This document shows, piece after piece, positions 58,394-64,000 of a stretch of 64,000 nucleotides of DNA; positions within the stretch are counted from its first letter, which is position 1; each line of letters starts with the position of its first letter. Origin of the DNA: Photorhabdus noenieputensis (GTDB lineage: Bacteria > Pseudomonadota > Gammaproteobacteria > Enterobacterales > Enterobacteriaceae); assembly GCF_018448935.1 (NCBI RefSeq), contig NZ_RCWC01000004.1, positions 62,001 to 126,000 of the forward strand, written 5' to 3'. The notes under the pieces are model-generated. The model had not been told where the DNA came from, did not search any database, and saw only the letters and a list, made by a program, of their open reading frames with translations. Both the position numbers and the translations under genes were made by a program.

Positions 58394-58666
58394 TTACATC
58401 TTGAATAGTTTTGCATGACTTCCAACCCGATATAAAAAAACTTCTTGGTCAGTTCTCTTATAAATCAATAGGAGATCTGGTTTTCCATGATATTCCAGAT
58501 ACCCAATATAATTCCCTTTCAATGAATGTTCTTTATATTCGGGAGGAAGGGGTTTTCCTGTAGCGAGCAATTTTAATACGGTATCAATAACGAAGAGGGT
58601 TGCTCTATCATATTGATAAGGTTTTAAATCCTTTTTAAACGCGGATGAATAGCGAATTCTGAGCAT
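58394..58666 (-). CDS. YafQ/RelE-family mRNA interferase toxin
   Basis: This 90-residue protein is of the YafQ branch of the RelE superfamily, ribosome-dependent mRNA-cutting toxins. The key positions of E. coli YafQ are visible: H47 (KEH), H60, D64, H84 (GSHAKLF) and F88; the YafQ Trp68 is Leu here. The gene follows the antitoxin by 3 bases on the same strand and ends at a good terminator. The expected action is growth arrest when the antitoxin is degraded. Confidence 0.87.
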   Translation of the reverse strand: MLRIRYSSAFKKDLKPYQYDRATLFVIDTVLKLLATGKPLPPEYKEHSLKGNYIGYLEYHGKPDLLLIYKRTDQEVFLYRVGSHAKLFKM

Positions 58667-58669
58667 ATT

Positions 58670-58906
58670 TTATTGGAAAATTTTGTCCCAAAATTCATCT
58701 ATGGTACCTACGCTTGTACCGCCACCACTTTCCAGCTCATGGATTGCTGCCTGCGTTGTAGCATTAGGAACATGGTGTTCTTTTGTCGCTCTAGTTAATA
58801 CCAAACGGACAAAGCTAGACATATCCAAACTATTATCCCTAGCGGCTTGTGCTACCGCATTTTTCAGTTCTTCAGAAACACGAACTTTCAACATGGCTGT
58901 ATTCAT
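58670..58906 (-). CDS. RelB/DinJ-family antitoxin
   Basis: This 78-residue protein has the ribbon-helix-helix N-terminus of RelB/DinJ antitoxins (TAMLKVRVSEELKNAVAQAA, then SLDMSSFVRLVLTRA). A flexible C-terminal tail should wrap and neutralise the toxin. It should also repress its own promoter; direct repeats GTATCTTACTAT and GTATCCTTACTGT lie 12-41 bases upstream. It is translated just before the toxin. Confidence 0.87.
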   Translation of the reverse strand: MNTAMLKVRVSEELKNAVAQAARDNSLDMSSFVRLVLTRATKEHHVPNATTQAAIHELESGGGTSVGTIDEFWDKIFQ

Positions 58907-58918
58907 ATGTGCCTCTAC

Positions 58919-58947
58919 GTATCTTACTATTTTGTATCCTTACTGTA
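58919..58947. promoter_or_regulatory. Direct repeats upstream of the antitoxin gene
   Basis: GTATC-TTACTAT (58919-58930) and GTATCCTTACTGT (58934-58946) are near-identical, starting 15 bases apart, immediately upstream of the antitoxin start. They are a candidate operator for the ribbon-helix-helix antitoxin. Confidence 0.4.
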
Positions 58948-59104
58948 GGACTATTGTGGACACAAATCAAGATGAAAAGATCAATAAATAAACAACGTTA
59001 GTGTTAGACTTAACTTCAGCTTTGCTCAAGAAGGGGCTAAAGTATGAGCAGAGTTCACCTATGTACCTTTGGGCTGATGATTCTTAAACAGAACTGAGGT
59101 TTAG

Positions 59105-60187
59105 TTAAATTAATTTTTCCTGCGCCCATTCAAGGCCACTCTGATATTCAGGAGGCAGCATAGGAACAAGTTTCTGCAATGTATCTTTTAATTCATTTTT
59201 ATCAAAGTGAGAAAGATTAAGATGACCGACTTTACGTGCAGGACGAACTTCTTTCTCATACCAATGTAAATGTACCAAGGGCAAACTGAGCCATTGGGTA
59301 TTGATATCTGTACCAATCAAATTGATCATAACTGACGGCGCAGTGACTTCTGGTCGAGGCATGGGTAAATCCAGAATAGCGCGAAGATGTAATTCAAACT
59401 GGCTGATAGATGCGCCGTTTTGAGTCCAATGACCGCTGTTGTGAACACGTGGTGCCAGTTCGTTGATCAGTAAATTATCACCGACAATAAAACATTCCAT
59501 TGCCATCACGCCGATATATTTCAACTCGTGCATAATCGCTGACAACATACTTTCAGCCTGTTGTTGTAAATGATAATGCTGTAAATGGTCATTTTCCTGA
59601 GGAGAAACAATACTGGCACGGAGAATGCCATCTTGATGCAAATTGTGCGCTAAGGGGTAGAACACACAATCGCCATTTTTATTGCGGGCACCTACCAGTG
59701 AAACTTCGCCAGAAAAAGGAATGGCTTGTTCAGCAATACATTCACCATAAATATCGGCGGGTAATGCTGTTTCATCTCCGGGACGAATACGCCACTGCCC
59801 TCGACCATCATAACCACCCATGCGGCGCTTAACGATAACGAAATTACCGAGCTCAGAAAATAATTGCGGCCATTGGTTGGTATCAGAGAGTAATTGCCAC
59901 GGCGCAGTTGCCAGCCCAAGGCTATCCATTAACTGTTTTTGCGGCAGACGATCGGCCAGACGAGGAAAGATATCTCGATTAGCGAAAGCCTTATGGCGGG
60001 CAAGTTCCTGAGTAAGAGCCGTTTCCGGCCAGCGCTCAATTTCAGCGGTAATAACGCTATTCTGATAAGGAACTGCTTCGGGTTCTGCATCCAGGCCAAC
60101 AGGATAAACCGTGATGCCTAAAGGCTCACCAGCTTGACGCAACATGCGGCCGAGCTGACCATTGCCTAATACACAAACTGGCTTCAT
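59105..60187 (-). CDS. purK: N5-carboxyaminoimidazole ribonucleotide synthase PurK
   Basis: PurK uses ATP and bicarbonate to carboxylate AIR to N5-CAIR in purine synthesis. The 360-residue ATP-grasp protein begins [20 protein letters not shown] and has [36 protein letters not shown] and RVHNSGHWT. Its start overlaps the purE stop by 4 bases. Confidence 0.97.
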   Translation of the reverse strand: MKPVCVLGNGQLGRMLRQAGEPLGITVYPVGLDAEPEAVPYQNSVITAEIERWPETALTQELARHKAFANRDIFPRLADRLPQKQLMDSLGLATAPWQLLSDTNQWPQLFSELGNFVIVKRRMGGYDGRGQWRIRPGDETALPADIYGECIAEQAIPFSGEVSLVGARNKNGDCVFYPLAHNLHQDGILRASIVSPQENDHLQHYHLQQQAESMLSAIMHELKYIGVMAMECFIVGDNLLINELAPRVHNSGHWTQNGASISQFELHLRAILDLPMPRPEVTAPSVMINLIGTDINTQWLSLPLVHLHWYEKEVRPARKVGHLNLSHFDKNELKDTLQKLVPMLPPEYQSGLEWAQEKLI

Positions 60188-60714
60188 GCTTCCTCCCGCG
60201 GATCGGGATTATCGAGTACATCCTGAGTTTGTGTTTCACGCCAATGGCTGAGGCGTTTCAGTAAATCTTTATCGTGACGAGCCAAAATCTGTGCGGCCAG
60301 TAGAGCTGCGTTTGCTGCTCCGGCTTTCCCAATCGCAAGTGTGCCGACAGGAATCCCTTTTGGCATCTGTACGATAGAGTAAAGGCTGTCTACCCCATTC
60401 AGTGTAGCGCTTTGTACGGGGACGCCGAGAACCGGCACTAGCGTTTTAGCTGCCAGCATGCCGGGTAAATGAGCGGCACCACCGGCACCGGCGATAATGA
60501 CATCAAAACCATTTTGTTCAGCTTGCTCGGCAAAACTGAATAGTTTATCGGGTGTACGGTGAGCAGAAACAATTTCAACATGAAAAGGTACATTAAGAGA
60601 AGTAAGAATATCAGCCGCGTGCTGCATAGTCATCCAATCGCTTTTAGAACCCATGACAATGGCGATTTTGGCATTGTGTTGAGTTGTTCCTGCTAAATCA
60701 GGCTGGGCAGTCAT
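60184..60714 (-). CDS. purE: N5-carboxyaminoimidazole ribonucleotide mutase PurE
   Basis: PurE moves the carboxylate of N5-CAIR to C4, giving CAIR, the next purine step after PurK. The 176-residue protein has [31 protein letters not shown] and [16 protein letters not shown], the class I PurE motifs with the catalytic His in SAHRT. GGAGC precedes the ATG. It is the first gene of purEK, with a PurR-type operator upstream. Confidence 0.97.
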   Translation of the reverse strand: MTAQPDLAGTTQHNAKIAIVMGSKSDWMTMQHAADILTSLNVPFHVEIVSAHRTPDKLFSFAEQAEQNGFDVIIAGAGGAAHLPGMLAAKTLVPVLGVPVQSATLNGVDSLYSIVQMPKGIPVGTLAIGKAGAANAALLAAQILARHDKDLLKRLSHWRETQTQDVLDNPDPREEA

Positions 60715-60797
60715 AAATCAAATGCTCCTGTGTTTTAACGTCCACCAGAATGAAAATAACGCTTTGAGGCCGCGGATCATATCATGCTCACAAGCTA

Positions 60798-60813
60798 AGG
60801 AAAACGATTGCGT
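60798..60813. promoter_or_regulatory. PurR operator of purEK
   Basis: AGGAAAACGATTGCGT matches the PurR consensus at all but one defined position; its complement ACGCAATCGTTTTCCT is nearly the E. coli purEK site as I recall it. It lies 84 bases upstream of the purE start, so it should repress purEK when hypoxanthine or guanine is plentiful. Confidence 0.82.
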
Positions 60814-60862
60814 TACTTTATACTTCCATTGTGATACCTGAATGTGGGTGTTTCTGATTAAT

Positions 60863-61585
60863 TCAGAATGGGAAAGAGATAAGATCGATTGATTTATCCG
60901 TTATTTTGAACATCGATCCCTGATGATGCCATGCGCCAAGTACACCGCGGTAAACGGTTTTATCATGCAGAGGAACTTCATGTACAAAAGGACGGTGGGT
61001 ATGTCCATGAATCATCCAGTCAGCTTGATACCGCTCAAAAGTGTCAATAACGGCTTGCTGGTTTACATCCATAATGGCTTCGGATTTTCTGCTGTTGACC
61101 GATTGGCTGTTAGCGCGCATTTTTACGGCAATTTTTTGACGGATAGACAGCGGTAGCAGTAGAAACAGACGTTGGACCCACGGGGTATGAACCCGCTTAC
61201 GATATCGTTGATAACCTTCGTCATCAGTACACAAGGTATCGCCGTGCAGAATAAGCACTCGTTTACCGTACAGTTCCAGTACTTTTTCCTGTGGGAGTAA
61301 GATAATGCCACTCTCTTTAGCAAAGCGTGAACCGAGCAGAAAATCACGGTTGCCATGAATAAAGTAACAGCTAACGCCTTGTTGTTGCACAGTTTTTAAT
61401 GCACTAGCGATTTCACGGTGGAGAGGGTTGTTATCATCATCGCCAATCCAGTAATCGAACAGATCGCCGAGAATATAGAGGCTATCGGCCTGAATGGCAT
61501 CCTCACGCAAGAAACGAAGAAAACCGGCAGTGATTGCCGGTTCATGTTCGCTGAGATGTAAATCTGCGATAAAAAGTGTACACAT
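60863..61585 (-). CDS. lpxH: UDP-2,3-diacylglucosamine pyrophosphatase LpxH
   Basis: LpxH cleaves UDP-2,3-diacylglucosamine to lipid X in lipid A synthesis, at the cytoplasmic face of the inner membrane. The 240-residue metallophosphatase has [33 protein letters not shown] and [10 protein letters not shown] metal motifs. It starts 10 bases after the ppiB stop and is probably cotranscribed with it, as in E. coli. Confidence 0.97.
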   Translation of the reverse strand: MCTLFIADLHLSEHEPAITAGFLRFLREDAIQADSLYILGDLFDYWIGDDDNNPLHREIASALKTVQQQGVSCYFIHGNRDFLLGSRFAKESGIILLPQEKVLELYGKRVLILHGDTLCTDDEGYQRYRKRVHTPWVQRLFLLLPLSIRQKIAVKMRANSQSVNSRKSEAIMDVNQQAVIDTFERYQADWMIHGHTHRPFVHEVPLHDKTVYRGVLGAWHHQGSMFKITDKSIDLISFPF

Positions 61586-61595
61586 AGGCAGAGAA

Positions 61596-62090
61596 TTATT
61601 CGCTGACAGTCACTTTTTCGATGATAACATCTTCGAGTGGTACATCTTGGTGCATACCGCTGCGACCGGTAGAAACGCCTTTGATTTTATCAACAACATC
61701 CATACCTTCGACCACTTCGGCAAAGACGCAGTAACCCCAGCCATCAGGGCGCTCAGAGCGGAAGTTCAGGAAATCATTATCAACAACGTTAATGAAGAAC
61801 TGCGCAGTTGCTGAGTGTGGATCGTTAGTACGGGCCATTGCCAAAGTACCACGGTTGTTTTTCAGACCGTTATTGGCTTCGTTTTTGATAGCTGCATCAG
61901 TCGGCTTTTGTTTCATACCAGGTTCGAACCCACCACCCTGAATCATGAAACCGTTAATAACACGGTGGAAAATAGTATTATCGTAGAAACTATTGCGGCA
62001 GTAGTTCAAGAAATTCTCAACAGTTACAGGAGCTTTATCAGCGAAAGTATTAATTACAATATCGCCAAAATTGGTATGGAAAGTCACCAT
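61596..62090 (-). CDS. ppiB: Cytoplasmic peptidyl-prolyl cis-trans isomerase B
   Basis: PpiB is a cyclophilin that speeds proline isomerisation in the cytoplasm. The 164-residue protein lacks a signal peptide and carries [39 protein letters not shown] and [16 protein letters not shown]. coli PpiB also has 164 residues. It is upstream of lpxH and divergent from cysS. Confidence 0.97.
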   Translation of the reverse strand: MVTFHTNFGDIVINTFADKAPVTVENFLNYCRNSFYDNTIFHRVINGFMIQGGGFEPGMKQKPTDAAIKNEANNGLKNNRGTLAMARTNDPHSATAQFFINVVDNDFLNFRSERPDGWGYCVFAEVVEGMDVVDKIKGVSTGRSGMHQDVPLEDVIIEKVTVSE

Positions 62091-62356
62091 AATTGAAATC
62101 CTAATAATAGTTTTGATTAACCCGGTTCGGGCATTTGGACCAGGCGGCTTTTATATCACATCTACCATAATGAGTCAGTACATATTAATTTCAGTGAGCT
62201 ATCTTGATCACTAACCTTGCAAAGCGCTTAATATCAGGTTTCAATATCCTATTGGACTATGCCATATCGAGCATTTATTGATGAGATAAGGCATAAATCC
62301 AGAATTATCAATTCGTTATTTTTAACACACGTACAGTGAATTTACGGAAAATCTCG

Positions 62357-63742
62357 ATGCTAAAAATTTTCAATACCCTCAGCCGTCAGAAAGAAGAATT
62401 TAAGCCAATCCATCCAGGGAAAGTAGGGATGTACGTGTGTGGTATCACGATTTATGACCTGTGCCATATTGGTCATGGCAGAACTTTTGTTTCCTTTGAT
62501 GTGGTTGCTCGTTATCTGCGCTATCTGGGATACGATTTAACTTATGTACGCAATGTGACCGATGTTGATGACAAAATCATCAAACGGGCGACAGAAAACA
62601 GCGAGAGTTGTGATGATCTGACCGGTCGTATGTTGGCAGAAATGTACAAAGATTTTGACGCGCTGAATATCTTACGCCCTGATCTGGAACCACGTGCGAC
62701 TCGACATATCCCGGAGATTATTGCGCTGACCGAATCGTTGATAAAACGTGGTCACGCCTATGTTGCAGATAATGGCGATGTCATGTTCTCCGTCGAAAGT
62801 GATCAGGATTACGGATTGCTTTCCCTCCAAGATCTCAGCCAGTTACAAGCCGGGGCGCGAGTGGAAGTGGCTGATGTTAAACGTAACCCGATGGATTTCG
62901 TGTTGTGGAAAATGTCCAAGCCTGGGGAACCAAGTTGGGAATCGCCGTGGGGAGCGGGCCGTCCTGGTTGGCATATTGAATGTTCTGCCATGAACAGTAA
63001 ACAGCTAGGTAATCATTTTGATATTCATGGTGGTGGCGCAGATCTGATGTTTCCCCATCATGAAAACGAAATTGCACAATCTACTTGCGCCCATGATGGC
63101 CCGTATGTGAATTACTGGATGCATTCAGGGATGGTGATGGTAGATAAAGAGAAGATGTCCAAATCGCTGGACAACTTCTTTACTATCCGTGATGTATTGG
63201 CATATTACGATGCAGAAACAGTGCGTTATTTCTTGTTGTCAGGCCATTACCGCAGTCAACTTAACTATACAGAAGATAACCTAAAGCAGGCTCGTACCGC
63301 ACTTGAACGATTTTATACAGCTCTGCGAGGTACAGATGCTTCTGCACAGCCAACCGGTGGTGAAGTATTTGAGGAGCGTTTCATTGAAGCGATGAATGAT
63401 GACTTCAATACACCAGAGGCTTATTCGGTACTGTTTGATATGGCACGTGAAATCAACCGTCTGAAATCAGAAGATATGGACGCAGCGAATGGCTTAGCGG
63501 CTGAATTGCGCAAGTTGGCAGGTATTTTAGGTTTGCTGCAACAACAGCCGGAACAATTCCTGCATCGTGGTGTTCAGGCTGACGATGAAGAGATTGCTAA
63601 AATTGAAGCGTTGATTAAGCAACGTAATGATGCCCGTAAAAATAAAGATTGGCCGTTGGCAGATTCTGCTCGTAATCAGTTAAATGAGATGGGTATTGAA
63701 TTGGAAGACGGGCCGCAAGGAACAAGCTGGCGTCGTAAGTAA
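62357..63742 (+). CDS. cysS: Cysteinyl-tRNA synthetase
   Basis: CysS charges tRNA-Cys. The 461-residue class I synthetase has the HIGH motif ([10 protein letters not shown]), zinc ligands including the first CGI cysteine and the GWHIECSAM and HHENE segments, and KMSKS ([12 protein letters not shown]). The ATG at 62357 ([15 protein letters not shown]) matches the E. coli start; seven more open residues precede it. A hairpin terminator follows. Confidence 0.98.
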   Translation: MLKIFNTLSRQKEEFKPIHPGKVGMYVCGITIYDLCHIGHGRTFVSFDVVARYLRYLGYDLTYVRNVTDVDDKIIKRATENSESCDDLTGRMLAEMYKDFDALNILRPDLEPRATRHIPEIIALTESLIKRGHAYVADNGDVMFSVESDQDYGLLSLQDLSQLQAGARVEVADVKRNPMDFVLWKMSKPGEPSWESPWGAGRPGWHIECSAMNSKQLGNHFDIHGGGADLMFPHHENEIAQSTCAHDGPYVNYWMHSGMVMVDKEKMSKSLDNFFTIRDVLAYYDAETVRYFLLSGHYRSQLNYTEDNLKQARTALERFYTALRGTDASAQPTGGEVFEERFIEAMNDDFNTPEAYSVLFDMAREINRLKSEDMDAANGLAAELRKLAGILGLLQQQPEQFLHRGVQADDEEIAKIEALIKQRNDARKNKDWPLADSARNQLNEMGIELEDGPQGTSWRRK

Positions 63743-63773
63743 GTTCGATGTATTTTTGGTGTTAATTTATAAT

Positions 63774-63799
63774 TTAGGCTCCCTATTGAGGGAGTCTAA
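63774..63799 (+). terminator. Terminator of cysS
   Basis: TTAGGCTCCCT (63774-63784) pairs with AGGGAGTCTAA (63789-63799), 11 pairs with one G-T, over an ATTG loop, about 30 bases past the stop. The remaining 200 bases to the window end show no gene. Confidence 0.7.
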
Positions 63800-64000
63800 T
63801 ATTGATGGTTAATCTCTGCTGTTCCACTTGTTGCTTTATAAGATCTCCTGATTAAGAAATAAGGCAAGTCTGAAAAAATGTTTATGATTTTTTGAATAAA
63901 TTTAAAAAAATTCTCTGGCTTATAAAGTTTCTATTTAAACAGATTGGAATTTTTTAATTTCTCCGGTCTGGATATCTATAAAATTATATTGCTTGTCATT

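Overview
The window is a stretch of chromosome from an enterobacterium-like gammaproteobacterium, most likely Photorhabdus or a close relative in the Morganellaceae. Protein sequences and gene order follow the E. coli K-12 segment from ppiD to cysS very closely. The DNA is AT-rich, intergenic regions are long, and there are three ERIC elements, which are abundant in Photorhabdus. The genus is an inference from these traits; no species marker was tested.

Layout. 1-18.9 kb is a conserved backbone: ppiD (cut by the window edge), a ComEA-like gene, fadM, queC, a cysteine desulfhydrase with its divergent regulator decR, the mdlAB exporter, glnK-amtB with a sigma-54 promoter and NtrC site, tesB, ybaY, the 4.5S RNA gene ffs, hha, and acrAB with divergent acrR. 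Between hha and acrB lies an unmarked relic of tomB, the hha antitoxin gene, broken by frameshifts and stops. At 18.9-22.6 kb, where E. coli has mscK, there is an ECF biotin transporter operon (bioMNY-type), a 2-oxoglutarate/Fe(II) oxygenase and a DUF1284 Fe-S-type protein. 22.7-33.9 kb returns to backbone: rsmS, priC, apt, dnaX (with a programmed frameshift site), ybaB, recR, htpG (sigma-32 promoter), adk, hemH, a fepE-like O-antigen length gene in place of aes, and gsk. 33.9-35.5 kb is an AT-rich, ERIC-bearing gap with degenerate tandem repeats and a LysE-type exporter. 35.7-52.8 kb carries ybaL, fsr, ushA, ybaK, ybaP, copA/cueR, ybbJ-qmcA, cnoX, ybbO, tesA and ybbAP.

52.8-59.1 kb is the main accessory region, at the place where E. 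coli carries rhsD and the allantoin genes. It holds a three-gene minus-strand run (Tsx-like outer-membrane channel, MFS transporter, RutA-like FMN monooxygenase), a divergent riboflavin-synthase paralogue whose first domain resembles lumazine protein and which has two FNR-like boxes upstream, a LuxR-type helix-turn-helix scrap, and a DinJ/YafQ-type toxin-antitoxin pair. Two ERIC copies flank the monooxygenase, and one supplies its stop codon. The window ends with purEK (PurR box), ppiB-lpxH and cysS.

Working together. Several blocks are self-contained circuits readable from the DNA: nitrogen sensing (NtrC site, sigma-54 promoter, glnK-amtB), multidrug efflux (acrR operator over the acrAB promoter), copper export (CueR box, copA), cysteine detoxification (decR and desulfhydrase), and biotin uptake. 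The best candidates for undescribed biology are the lumazine-protein-like gene with its putative oxygen-responsive promoter and the neighbouring channel-transporter-flavoenzyme set. No CRISPR array, tRNA, rRNA or intact insertion sequence was seen.
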